Positions 18,386 to 26,431 of a DNA stretch of 64,000 nucleotides are shown here, in pieces (positions within the stretch are counted from its first letter, which is position 1; each line of letters opens with the position of its first letter). The notes under the pieces are model-generated. The model did no database searches, was not told the origin of the DNA, and saw only the letters and a list, made by a program, of their open reading frames with translations. Both the position numbers and the translations under genes were made by a program. This DNA is from Bartonella taylorii (lineage in GTDB: Bacteria; Pseudomonadota; Alphaproteobacteria; Rhizobiales; Rhizobiaceae): assembly GCF_023920105.1 (NCBI RefSeq), contig NZ_CP083693.1:389001-453000 (forward strand), written 5' to 3'.

Positions 18386-18700
18386 ATGAGTTTGAATGAA
18401 ATTTTATTAGGAGCTGTGTTTGTTGTTTTGCTTTTTAGTGGGATTATGTTTCGGTTGGTTTTTTATTATTGTGATCAGGTTAAAGCCCTTAAAGAAGAGG
18501 CAAGAAAGATAAAGTATGAGTTTTTAAGGGATTCTATGAAAATAACTGAAGAACGAGATAGGGCAATTAGAGAGCAAAACATGGTGATTAAAAGACGTGA
18601 ACAAACAATTGAAAAACTGAAAAAACAAATTAAACAGTACGAGGAAGTCATGAAGCAACATCATGAAACGATTAAATTTGAAGATGACGCGAAAAAGTGA
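18386..18700 (+). CDS. Small membrane-anchored coiled-coil protein
   Basis: A 104-residue protein with one N-terminal membrane helix (residues 6-28, L-L-G-A-V-F-V-V-L-L-F-S-G-I-M-F) followed by a long charged region with heptad character (E-E-A-R-K-I-K-Y-E-F, R-R-E-Q-T-I-E-K-L-K-K-Q-I-K-Q-Y-E-E). AAAGGAGAT seven bases before the ATG is the best ribosome site in this patch. The form resembles phage spanin-like or other small phage membrane proteins, but no motif proves that. It lies between the intact and broken beta-helix genes on the same strand. Confidence 0.65.
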   Translation: MSLNEILLGAVFVVLLFSGIMFRLVFYYCDQVKALKEEARKIKYEFLRDSMKITEERDRAIREQNMVIKRREQTIEKLKKQIKQYEEVMKQHHETIKFEDDAKK

Positions 18701-19051
18701 TTGTATTCGTATTTTGCATCCGATCTGTGCATTAAAAATTTTTGGAAACGTTGTAGAGCGGTGCTTAAAGAGGTTGAGGATAGCGGGAGAGGTAAACCTT
18801 CACTATATGAAAGTGACGAATGAGTTAGTGGTGAGCTTATGTTTTTGGATAATTTTTCAGTTTACTCCAATGTTATGGTTTATGAAAGCACTCAAGTCTA
18901 TGGGAAGGTTGTTGTTAGTGGCAATGTAAAAATTTGTAGTGATGTATATGTTGCTGAAAAAAGTTTTGGAGGTAGTAGGCTTTTTGGGGAGGATGAGGTA
19001 TATGATGGGAAAATAGCCTTAACCAACAGCATAAAAAAGGTATGGAAGTAG
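18701..19051 (+). pseudogene. Broken second beta-helix repeat gene
   Basis: One reading frame runs from 18701 to 19051 with a single TGA at 18824-18826. Before it the frame reads coding-like (S-D-L-C-I-K-N-F-W-K-R-C). After it the frame reads V-S-G-E-L-M-F-L-D-N-F-S-V-Y-S-N-V-M-V-Y-E-S-T-Q-V-Y-G, then V-V-V-S-G-N-V-K-I-C-S-D-V-Y-V. The repeats match the intact gene at 17497-18321 in type, not in sequence detail. Either the part after the stop is a 71-residue protein starting at ATG 18839, or the whole is a decayed paralogue; decay is more likely. Confidence 0.55.
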
Positions 19052-19138
19052 CAAGAAAGAAGGATGCCTATTTTTTTGTGAAGGTATGACGCAGACATAT
19101 TTGTTATGATGATCCGACTCCAAAATAGAGAAAGAAAG

Positions 19139-19321
19139 ATGTACACAGAAAATATTAGGTATCTGGCGGAAAATTATATTCATAATTTATATGTGTTCTA
19201 TTACGTTTATTACTATTACGAAAAGACAGAAGATTTGAGAAATTTGCTGGTTGATAGATTCAAGAGTAGTTTAATTGTCGGTTTGAAGACAGGAATAGCA
19301 TTTGTAAAAAGCTTTATTTAA
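19139..19321 (+). CDS. 60-residue hypothetical protein, tyrosine-rich
   Basis: Short frame starting at ATG 19139 with AGAAAG upstream. It is rich in tyrosine (V-F-Y-Y-V-Y-Y-Y-Y-E-K near residues 18-28) and ends with a weakly hydrophobic tail (L-I-V-G-L-K-T-G-I-A-F-V-K-S-F-I). No family recognised, and it may be non-coding. It is the last plus-strand frame of the accessory patch. Confidence 0.28.
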   Translation: MYTENIRYLAENYIHNLYVFYYVYYYYEKTEDLRNLLVDRFKSSLIVGLKTGIAFVKSFI

Positions 19322-19454
19322 TGTTACTTTGTATATTAGGAATTACAAAAAAGCTCTTCTATTGAGGGAAAATAAGCTCCCTTTATTCATCACCAAAATG
19401 TGGTGTGAAATTCCAACCATACAAAGTAAAAAAATTCATTAATAGTAAAGAACG

Positions 19455-19634
19455 TTAGGGTTGTAGTTCTTTAATAAGTGCTTTATGCGTAATTTCTTTT
19501 ATTTGCTCAATATTTATCAGGATATCCTGTTTCGTTGGATAGCCTTTACTAGAAAAAGCGATTTTTTGTTCATCTCCTGAGATTAGACGCCAGTACCATT
19601 GATTGTGAACTCCTTGAAACACCTCAAAAAACAT
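19455..19634 (-). CDS. YegP/DUF1508-family small protein
   Basis: A 59-residue single-domain protein with the DUF1508 pattern: F-F-E-V-F-Q, then W-Y-W-R-L-I-S-G-D-E-Q-K-I-A-F-S-S-K-G-Y-P-T-K-Q-D-I-L-I-N-I-E-Q-I-K-E. The family's aromatic strand (W-R-L) and the S-x-G-Y-x-T-K turn are both present. E. coli YegP has two such repeats; this one has one. Function is unknown. I start at ATG 19634, which has GAGG eight bases upstream; an in-frame GTG at 19643 overlaps that ribosome site. Confidence 0.8.
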   Translation of the reverse strand: MFFEVFQGVHNQWYWRLISGDEQKIAFSSKGYPTKQDILINIEQIKEITHKALIKELQP

Positions 19635-20051
19635 GCTTTCCACCTCATAAAATAGCCGATAATTTGCAGGATAAATATTTAACCAATTTGACTATAAAAA
19701 TTAAGGTATGTCTCTATAGTGAGTAGTCAATATATTCCCCTTCATTTTTTTGATCTCAAACAATAGTTTCTATGAGAACCGTATCTTGTAACAAGAAAAT
19801 ATTTATTGTCAATAATGCATAAATAGGTATTTTATACTATAAAAATTATTTTTGTAATTTTAATTATGTTATATTTCTATTTTTATTAGAAACTTCTTTT
19901 GTTTTTGTTAATAAGATAGCCTCAAATATTTTATTATAGAAATAAAATTTATAAAATGCATCAGGTTTTACCAGCATAGGAAAAGTAGAAGCGTTTCTTT
20001 CCGTGCTGATAAAGTTTGCATTTATTTTGTTATTCTTTGTGATAAGGATAT
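19635..20051. other. AT-rich gap, no gene seen
   Basis: About 420 very AT-rich bases between two minus-strand genes. Stops occur in all frames and I see no hairpin terminator or repeat. It must contain the promoter of the DUF1508 protein. Confidence 0.5.
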
Positions 20052-20591
20052 CTATTGATTAGCTATAATCTCTTTTTGCGATACACTTCGAATGAGCAAA
20101 TCAATGAACAAGCTAAGAGTGTAGGAATTGGCCATTTTTGCCTTCATATCAATCAGAGATGTTGCAACCTTTGGGGTAAGGCTATTAGAGAAGCCTTGTT
20201 TTGACAAATATTGCTGCAACTTTTCATAAGAGCTATCAATTTTTTCTTGATTTGATTTTTCACCATGATCATTGCTTGCGAGAATCTCTTCAAGCCCCTC
20301 AATTTTTTTTATGAAATAGTTCCAGTCAAAGTCACCTTTTGTATATTCGCTGTCAAACATTTTTCCCTGTCCCGTTAAAAGCCAATTAATATTGACACCG
20401 TACAGCGTGCGATATGTTTGTAATACACTAAGATTAGGTTCTCTTTCTCCACGCTCATAAAAAGCGATGGAGTTTTTTGTCATGCTAAAACTTTTAGCTA
20501 GTGCTTCACGTGATGGATCCCCTAAAGCAAGGCGTACATAACGTAAACGTTTTCCAAATATAGTTTTTGACTCAGTTTCAGGACGTGCCAC
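20052..20591 (-). CDS. CI-like XRE-family regulator without peptidase domain
   Basis: A 179-residue regulator. Residues about 10-70 form a Cro/CI helix-turn-helix (F-G-K-R-L-R-Y-V-R, then S-R-E-A-L-A-K-S-F-S-M-T-K-N-S-I-A-F-Y-E-R-G-E-R-E-P) followed by the phage-repressor element Y-G-V-N-I-N-W-L-L-T-G-Q-G. The C-terminal part is helical and lacks an S24 self-cleavage domain, so release would not be by RecA-stimulated autoproteolysis. Translation starts at GTG 20591 with GGGAGA upstream. A perfect TATCGGT/ACCGATA palindrome lies 30-47 bases upstream of the start and is a likely autoregulatory operator. Confidence 0.85.
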   Translation of the reverse strand: MARPETESKTIFGKRLRYVRLALGDPSREALAKSFSMTKNSIAFYERGEREPNLSVLQTYRTLYGVNINWLLTGQGKMFDSEYTKGDFDWNYFIKKIEGLEEILASNDHGEKSNQEKIDSSYEKLQQYLSKQGFSNSLTPKVATSLIDMKAKMANSYTLSLFIDLLIRSVSQKEIIANQ

Positions 20592-20620
20592 GAATTATCT
20601 CCCTCAGTAAATCATCATGG

Positions 20621-20638
20621 TATCGGTTTTGACCGATA
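20621..20638. promoter_or_regulatory. Operator candidate TATCGGT-TTTG-ACCGATA
   Basis: A perfect inverted repeat of seven-base arms with a four-base spacer, 30 bases upstream of the CI-like regulator start and in its promoter region. Size and symmetry fit a dimeric helix-turn-helix repressor. No second full copy was found in the window. Confidence 0.6.
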
Positions 20639-20854
20639 AAGGCACACTATGTATTAATATCTCATGATGTAATGTCAACATTTATAACTTTATTTCTCTT
20701 TATTTTTTTTAATTTTAATGGATAGAAAGTGATTTTTGGCTTTATTGTATGACATCTTGTTTAAGATTAATATAGATTTCAAATAGAATTAACGAATCTT
20801 CTCTTGTTTTTTCTGCAGGAAATTCCATATAGATTCGCCATGTAGATTCTATCT

Positions 20855-20898
20855 ATTTTTGCGTTAATTAATAGATATTTTTGCGTTAATTAATAGAT
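20855..20898. repeat. Two tandem copies of a 22-base AT-rich unit
   Basis: ATTTTTGCGTTAATTAATAG followed by AT is present at 20855-20876 and again, identical and adjacent, at 20877-20898. Each unit contains the palindrome TTAATTAA. The pair lies about 75 bases before the DUF475 gene, in its probable promoter region. The rest of the gap 20592-20974 shows only the operator listed separately. Confidence 0.8.
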
Positions 20899-20974
20899 AT
20901 AATCTTCCGCTCTGTATCATATTCAATCTGCACCATAGAAGATGAATTAAAGAAATAAATTTTGAGGAATGATC

Positions 20975-22009
20975 ATGGCCCTATTAGGCTATTTTAGATG
21001 GGCTTTTTTTTTCACGATTGTTGGCATTTTTATGGGAGGGGCTATTGGTTGGTTTGAAACAGGAAGTGTTACTGGTTTTCTTAAATATTTTTTTATTTGC
21101 TGTGTTTTAGGAATTTTGGAAATTTCTTTATCTTTTGATAATTCCATTATTAATGCACGTATTCTTGGAAAAATGGATCCGTTATGGCGCGGTCGTTTTT
21201 TGGTATGGGGCATTTTGGTGGCTGTGTTTGGGATGCGGATTGTTTTTCCGTTATTGGTGGTTGCCGTTGCTGTTGGGATTAATCCAATTTCGGCAGTAAA
21301 ATTAGCGATATGGGAACCACATCGATATGCCGCAATCTTAACAGATTCTCATGTGGGAATTGCGGCTTTTGGAGGAACTTTCCTCATGATGGTTGGTTTG
21401 AAATATTTTTTTGATCCTGAAAAAGACGTGCATTGGCTTTCTTTTATAGAGAAATCTGCTCAAAAGTTTGGGGCTCTTGGTGGTATTGATATTGCAATCG
21501 TTTTGACTTTGATATTGTTCTTTTCAGAACAGATTGTAACAGAAAATAAAATGACTTTTTTACTTGCTAGCCTTTATGGACTTTTGACGTTTATAGGTGT
21601 CGACGTTGTCAGTTCGCTTTTGGATACTCCAAAAACATCGTTAACTACGATTGCAAAAGGGGGAGCCGGTGCATTTCTATATCTAGAAATTTTAGATGCT
21701 AGTTTTTCTTTTGATGGCGTTGTTGGGGCTTTTGCTTTTTCACACAATCTTTTTATTATTGCAATTGGTCTTGGCATAGGTGCATTTTATGTTCGTTCTA
21801 TGACGATTATGTTGGTCGAATCAGGGATGTTGTTGCATTATCGTTATTTGGAGCATGGTGCTTTTTATGCAATTTTGGTACTTGCAGTGATTATGTATCT
21901 GCAAACTATTATATCGATTCCTGAAGTATTTACAGGACTAGTGGGGGTCTCTATTATTGGAATGGCATTTTATTCTTCTCTTCGTTTTAAGGGTCATCTA
22001 TCTGAATAA
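20975..22009 (+). CDS. DUF475 / TerC-like integral membrane protein
   Basis: A 344-residue inner-membrane protein of the DUF475 group in the TerC/LysE-like superfamily. Eight or more hydrophobic helices are visible. Two family signatures with acidic residues in the membrane occur: L-E-I-S-L-S-F-D-N-S-I-I-N-A near residue 47 and L-E-I-L-D-A-S-F-S-F-D-G-V-V-G-A-F near residue 234. These repeat-related E...S-F-D motifs are thought to bind metal in TerC proteins; the ion or substrate here is unknown. I start at ATG 20975, seven bases after GAGG; ATG 20969 is too close to that site. Stands alone. Confidence 0.9.
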   Translation: MALLGYFRWAFFFTIVGIFMGGAIGWFETGSVTGFLKYFFICCVLGILEISLSFDNSIINARILGKMDPLWRGRFLVWGILVAVFGMRIVFPLLVVAVAVGINPISAVKLAIWEPHRYAAILTDSHVGIAAFGGTFLMMVGLKYFFDPEKDVHWLSFIEKSAQKFGALGGIDIAIVLTLILFFSEQIVTENKMTFLLASLYGLLTFIGVDVVSSLLDTPKTSLTTIAKGGAGAFLYLEILDASFSFDGVVGAFAFSHNLFIIAIGLGIGAFYVRSMTIMLVESGMLLHYRYLEHGAFYAILVLAVIMYLQTIISIPEVFTGLVGVSIIGMAFYSSLRFKGHLSE

Positions 22010-22076
22010 GCATGTTGTGTCTGAATGAATTTAAAATTTTTTTATGCGTTGCAATAGCAGGATAAAAGAAGATATT

Positions 22077-22685
22077 TTAGGAGGACATTAAGAGCTCTAT
22101 ACCGGATTTGTTCATATTTTTAAGCATTGTATTAAGTGATCCGTTTAGATCAATACCAGCACAGGCGTTTAATGAAACGCTGACTTTAAAGCCGCATTGT
22201 ATGGCGTGAAGTGCAGAAAATCCCACACAGAAATCGGTTGCTAAGCCACACATGGTGAGCTTAGTAAAACCATGTTCTTTGAGATAAACTTGTAAGCCTG
22301 TTGGTGTTTTTTGATCATTTTCAAAAAAGGCCGAATAGCTATCAATTTTTTGATTATAGCCTTTTCTAAGGATGAGTTGTGCTTTCTCAGCTCTGAGAGA
22401 TGTATGAAACTCTGCTCCTTGTGTTCCTTGTATGCAATGATCCGGCCAAAGTATTTGAGGGCCGTACTCAAGGTTGACGGTATCATAGGGTATTTTTTCA
22501 GGATAGGAGGAAGCGAAGCTGCAATGGTTTTTAGGATGCCAGTCTTGGGTTAAAATGACATGATCAAAATGGTCTATGAGATTATTGACAGCCGGTAAAA
22601 TGGTATCACTTTGTGGTACTGCAAGTGCTCCACCTGGTAAGAAGTCATTTTGCACATCAATGACGATTAAGGCTTTTTTTTCCAT
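22077..22685 (-). CDS. pncA: Nicotinamidase
   Basis: Converts nicotinamide to nicotinate for NAD salvage; some relatives also hydrolyse pyrazinamide. The 202-residue isochorismatase-fold protein has the catalytic Asp in V-I-D-V-Q-N-D-F near residue 10, metal ligands in D-W-H-P-K-N-H-C-S near residue 48, a lysine in L-R-K-G near residue 108, and the nucleophilic cysteine in C-G-L-A-T-D-F-C-V-G near residue 153. AGGAA precedes the ATG. The unrecognised gene upstream on the same strand ends 38 bases away, so the two may form an operon. pncB is not beside it. Confidence 0.95.
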   Translation of the reverse strand: MEKKALIVIDVQNDFLPGGALAVPQSDTILPAVNNLIDHFDHVILTQDWHPKNHCSFASSYPEKIPYDTVNLEYGPQILWPDHCIQGTQGAEFHTSLRAEKAQLILRKGYNQKIDSYSAFFENDQKTPTGLQVYLKEHGFTKLTMCGLATDFCVGFSALHAIQCGFKVSVSLNACAGIDLNGSLNTMLKNMNKSGIELLMSS

Positions 22686-22723
22686 GAATATATTCCTGTT
22701 AGGAGACTTGCGTTTATGGTATT

Positions 22724-23257
22724 TTAAAAGGCTTGAAGTTTTGAGACAATCTCATGGATATTGGTATTATTTTTATAATTATCAAGCCAAAAAAGAGGAG
22801 TAGATAAGTTTTTACAATTTGTTTTATAATTTTTTATAAATTGCAACCATGTACCAATGGGAAGTGCACTGTAGTCATTAATCGCTACGTGATGGCGCAA
22901 AGCTTGCATGATCTTCAAGCTTGGGACGTCAGATCCCATAAGGCGGCGTTCATTCTGTAAGCGTAACTTAAGCCACATCAATGCAAGGGGTGAAGTCCAT
23001 TGTTTCCCGTAACACAAAATTGATGAAAAAAAGGAAGGGTTTTTTACTGCATAATGTAAAGCCCACAAAGCAAAAAAAGAGGGGGCATAGAGAACTGTTT
23101 TTTGGGGTGATACATTATTGCATTGGTAAGTCGGCTTAATACGATAAAAACACACTGTTATATCTGGTAGGAAAAAAAGAGGCGATGTTTGATAACACGC
23201 TTCAGGTACAGCTAAAAAAATTTTCTTTTTTCTCTTCGAAGAGGTGTTTTTTTGCAT
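22724..23257 (-). CDS. Unrecognised 177-residue protein next to pncA
   Basis: A basic, aromatic-rich protein with no certain family. Residues about 70-98 (L-Y-A-P-S-F-F-A-L-W-A-L-H-Y-A-V-K-N-P) vaguely resemble the nucleophile elbow and following helix of alpha/beta hydrolases, but the G-x-S-x-G motif is absent. P-L-F-W-L-D-N near residue 153 could be a late strand of such a fold. It may be a divergent BioG/BioH-like esterase or a decayed one; neither is supported strongly. ATG 23257 is immediately preceded by an in-frame stop, and no good ribosome site is visible. Same strand as pncA. Confidence 0.55.
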   Translation of the reverse strand: MQKNTSSKRKKKIFLAVPEACYQTSPLFFLPDITVCFYRIKPTYQCNNVSPQKTVLYAPSFFALWALHYAVKNPSFFSSILCYGKQWTSPLALMWLKLRLQNERRLMGSDVPSLKIMQALRHHVAINDYSALPIGTWLQFIKNYKTNCKNLSTPLFWLDNYKNNTNIHEIVSKLQAF

Positions 23258-23411
23258 TCAGAACCGTAATAGGGCTTGTGAGATTAGAAAAAGTGTATCA
23301 ATATAGTGAGAAGCTTTTAATATAGCGCAAGCGCTGCTTATCGCGTAGTTTAAGAAAAGCAATTTTTTCAAAGTTTTAACCTTTAATACCGCACAATATA
23401 AAGAGAAATTT

Positions 23412-25061
23412 ATGGCACGTCAATTTATCTATCACATGGCTGGGCTTAATAAAGTTTATGGCAATAAAAAAATTTTAGAGAACATTCATTTGTCTTTTTA
23501 TCCAGATGCAAAGATCGGTATTTTAGGACCGAATGGTGCAGGTAAATCAACCATTTTACGTATTATGGCTGGGCTAGATAAGGAATATACAGGAGAGGCA
23601 TGGCTTTCTGAAGGGGCACGTTGTGGTTATCTACCGCAAGAACCTCTTCTTGATGCAAGTAAAAATGTGCGCGGCAATGTGATGGAAGGTGTTGCGGATA
23701 AGCAGGCCATTGTCGAGCGTTATAATGCGTTAATGATGAATTATAGTGAAGAAACGGCTGATGAAAGTGCACGACTTCAGGATATTATCGATAGCCAGAA
23801 TCTTTGGGATTTAGAAAGTCAAGTGGAAATGGCTATGGCTGCTCTTGGTTGTCCACCAGCAAATGAGGATGTGGCAAAACTTTCAGGAGGTGAGAAGCGG
23901 CGTGTTGCTCTTTGTAAATTACTTTTGTCAAAACCCGACTTATTGCTTTTGGATGAACCGACAAACCATTTGGATGCTGAAACTACAGCTTGGCTTGAAA
24001 GGCATCTACGTGAATATTCTGGTGCGGTGCTTTTGATTACGCATGATCGTTATTTTCTCGACAATGTAACGGGTTGGATTTTAGAATTAGATCGCGGTAA
24101 AGGTATTCCTTATGAGGGGAATTATTCCGCTTATTTGGGGGCGAAAGCTAAGCGTTTGGCTCAGGAAGGTCGTGAAGAGGCTGCTCGTCAGCGTGCATTG
24201 TCACGTGAGCAAGAATGGATAGCTTCTAGCCCAAAAGGGCGGCAAGCAAAATCAAAGGCTCGAATTAAGGCCTATGATGAGTTAGTTCAGGCTGCACGTG
24301 AGCGTTGTCCTGGAGAGGCGCAAATCATTATTCCCATTGGAGAAAGATTAGGGCAGGTTGTCATTGAAGTTGAGAATCTCTCTAAAGCATATGGTGAGCG
24401 TGTGTTAATTGATGATCTCTCTTTTAAACTTCCTGCTGGTGGTATTGTTGGAGTCATTGGTGCTAATGGTATGGGAAAATCTACCTTGTTTAAAATGTTG
24501 ACGGGACAGGAACCACCGGATTCAGGTCAAATACGCATCGGTGAAACAGTTCACATGAGTTACGTTGATCAGAATCGCGATTCGTTGGCCGGCGATAAAA
24601 CCGTTTTTGAAGAAATCTCTGGTGGGAATGATATTATTAAGTTGGGGAAATATGAGATGAATAGTCGTGCTTATTGTGGTGCGTTTAATTTCAAGGGTGC
24701 AGATCAACAGCAGAAGGTGGCGAATTTATCAGGAGGGCAACGCAATCGTGTACATTTGGCTAAACTTTTAAAGGAAGGAGGCAATGTTCTTCTTCTTGAC
24801 GAGCCTACAAATGATCTTGATACAGAAACTTTGGGTGCATTGGAAGATGCATTGGAAAATTTTGCTGGTTGTGCAGTAATCATATCACACGATCGTATGT
24901 TTCTTGATCGATTGGCAACGCATATTTTGGCCTTTGAAGGTGATGGTCATGTGGAATGGTTTGAAGGTAATTTTGCCGAATATGAGGCTGATAAGGTTCG
25001 CCGTCTCGGCGCAGAATCTCTTAATCTTAAGCGTGTAAATTATAAGCCGTTTACACGCTAG
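23412..25061 (+). CDS. ettA: Energy-dependent translational throttle protein (ABC-F)
   Basis: Cytosolic ABC-F ATPase that binds the ribosomal E site and gates the first elongation step according to ATP level. The 549-residue protein has two ATP-binding cassettes: Walker A G-P-N-G-A-G-K-S-T near residue 40 and G-A-N-G-M-G-K-S-T near 350; signatures L-S-G-G-E-K-R-R and L-S-G-G-Q-R-N-R; Walker B L-L-L-L-D-E-P-T-N-H-L-D and V-L-L-L-D-E-P-T-N-D-L-D. Between them is the charged linker (A-K-A-K-R-L-A-Q-E-G-R-E-E), and the A-R-Q-F-I-Y start is typical of EttA. Plus strand, unpaired. Confidence 0.96.
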   Translation: MARQFIYHMAGLNKVYGNKKILENIHLSFYPDAKIGILGPNGAGKSTILRIMAGLDKEYTGEAWLSEGARCGYLPQEPLLDASKNVRGNVMEGVADKQAIVERYNALMMNYSEETADESARLQDIIDSQNLWDLESQVEMAMAALGCPPANEDVAKLSGGEKRRVALCKLLLSKPDLLLLDEPTNHLDAETTAWLERHLREYSGAVLLITHDRYFLDNVTGWILELDRGKGIPYEGNYSAYLGAKAKRLAQEGREEAARQRALSREQEWIASSPKGRQAKSKARIKAYDELVQAARERCPGEAQIIIPIGERLGQVVIEVENLSKAYGERVLIDDLSFKLPAGGIVGVIGANGMGKSTLFKMLTGQEPPDSGQIRIGETVHMSYVDQNRDSLAGDKTVFEEISGGNDIIKLGKYEMNSRAYCGAFNFKGADQQQKVANLSGGQRNRVHLAKLLKEGGNVLLLDEPTNDLDTETLGALEDALENFAGCAVIISHDRMFLDRLATHILAFEGDGHVEWFEGNFAEYEADKVRRLGAESLNLKRVNYKPFTR

Positions 25062-25492
25062 AATTTTATATTTTGTATAATTGGATTGAGAAAATAAAGA
25101 TGGTGTCTGATATTATCTTTATTTTTAAATGAGAGTGCGTGCACCATGTTGAAAAGTTTTATTCATCGCATTTCATAAGATAGAAATAAGAATGTAGAAT
25201 TTTGATTATATTCTTCATGGGATATGTATCATGCTTTATATGCCAGTTACGTGTATGAGCACCCAGTACTTATAAAATTATAAGGGAGAGTTGTAAGTTT
25301 TTGTACACAGTTTTGCGATTGCAGTATCAATATTTTCTCTAGAATCACGAGAATAAAGGGGCCGTTAGTTTTGGAGTTGCTTGTTGTTCAGCTTGTCAGA
25401 AAACAATATAAATAGAAGTGATGCAACTCTATGCCTTCTGCTTGGTTTTCTATTAATAGGAATAAATGCTTATCTGAGCAGTAAGGAATATG
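25062..25492. other. AT-rich gap, no gene seen
   Basis: About 430 bases between ettA and the ArsR-type gene. A 74-codon frame at the right end overlaps the ArsR gene in another frame and is not credible. No terminator hairpin is obvious. Confidence 0.5.
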
Positions 25493-26431
25493 ATGAAAAA
25501 AATAGTAAGTTTGGATGCAATGATTGTACTCCTGAAAACGATGGCAGAGACAAGTCGTTTGCGTGTTCTTGTACTTTTGTGCTACGAAGATTTAACGATT
25601 TCTGATTTTACTTTTATCCTTGCTCAGTCGCAATCGCGTGTTTTATGGCATTTACGTTTATTGTACGAGGCACGGTTGATTGAGCGTTATCAGACGGGAG
25701 ATCGGATTTATTTTAAGCTTTGTCGTGGTTGTTGGGGTAAAGATATTGTAATGGCCGCTCTTTCAGCTTTGTCAAAGCATGATGTGAAGCTGGTACACGA
25801 TTTAGCGCGTTTGGTGGAGGTTAAAAAGCAGCACCGAAAAAAGGAAAAGAAATATTTTTTACAAAATAAAGCGCAATGGGATGCATTTCGATTTTCCCAT
25901 ATTGCGGATCATGTTGTGGAAAGCGCTTTACTTGAAATCGTTGGCGATAAACCATTTGATACAATGTTGGGTATTGGTATAGATCCAGACCCTATCTTAA
26001 AATTATTTTCAAGTCTTTATACACGTGCATTTGAAGTTGTACTTGATAGCGATGTTTTGCATCTCTCTATTCGAGATACAACTTTTGATTTGGTCATTCT
26101 TCACTGGGCTTTACATTTTCTTGAAAATCCTGAGATGGCTCTTAATGAGGTGGCACGTGTTTTGCGCCCTCATGGGCGTTTACTGATTGTGGACTTTGTT
26201 CGCTATGCGGCGGAGTCTTCATATTCTTACCATGCAGATATGCATCTTGGGTTTTCAGACTCACAAATAGAACAATGGCTTAAAGACGCGGGGCTTATTT
26301 TAGAACAAACGGTTTGTCTTGCTCCTATGCAAAATGAAAATAATGAGAGGCTAATGGTTACGCTTTGGCTTGCACGTGATTCGCGTTTACTGGTAGATGA
26401 TATCAAAGACAAAGAACTAGAGTTTGCATAA
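25493..26431 (+). CDS. ArsR-family regulator fused to a degenerate methyltransferase domain
   Basis: A 312-residue fusion. Residues about 5-85 are an ArsR-type winged helix (L-L-K-T-M-A-E-T-S-R-L-R-V-L-V-L-L, then D-F-T-F-I-L-A-Q-S-Q-S-R-V-L-W-H-L-R-L-L-Y-E-A-R-L-I-E-R). The rest follows a class I methyltransferase: F-D-L-V-I-L-H-W-A-L-H-F-L-E-N-P and A-R-V-L-R-P-H-G-R-L-L-I-V-D-F. The SAM-binding motif I, normally D-x-G-x-G-x-G, reads M-L-G-I-G-I-D, and the strand and loop that should follow (about 20-25 residues with the acidic ribose ligand) seem to be missing before D-T-T-F-D-L-V. The regulator part looks intact. I start at ATG 25493, five bases after AAGGA. Confidence 0.83.
   Translation: MKKIVSLDAMIVLLKTMAETSRLRVLVLLCYEDLTISDFTFILAQSQSRVLWHLRLLYEARLIERYQTGDRIYFKLCRGCWGKDIVMAALSALSKHDVKLVHDLARLVEVKKQHRKKEKKYFLQNKAQWDAFRFSHIADHVVESALLEIVGDKPFDTMLGIGIDPDPILKLFSSLYTRAFEVVLDSDVLHLSIRDTTFDLVILHWALHFLENPEMALNEVARVLRPHGRLLIVDFVRYAAESSYSYHADMHLGFSDSQIEQWLKDAGLILEQTVCLAPMQNENNERLMVTLWLARDSRLLVDDIKDKELEFA

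Noticed and set aside
15660..20975. Complete genomic island with attL/attR at the tRNA
   Set aside because: I could not find a second copy of the tRNA 3' end or any integrase, so only an accessory patch is claimed.
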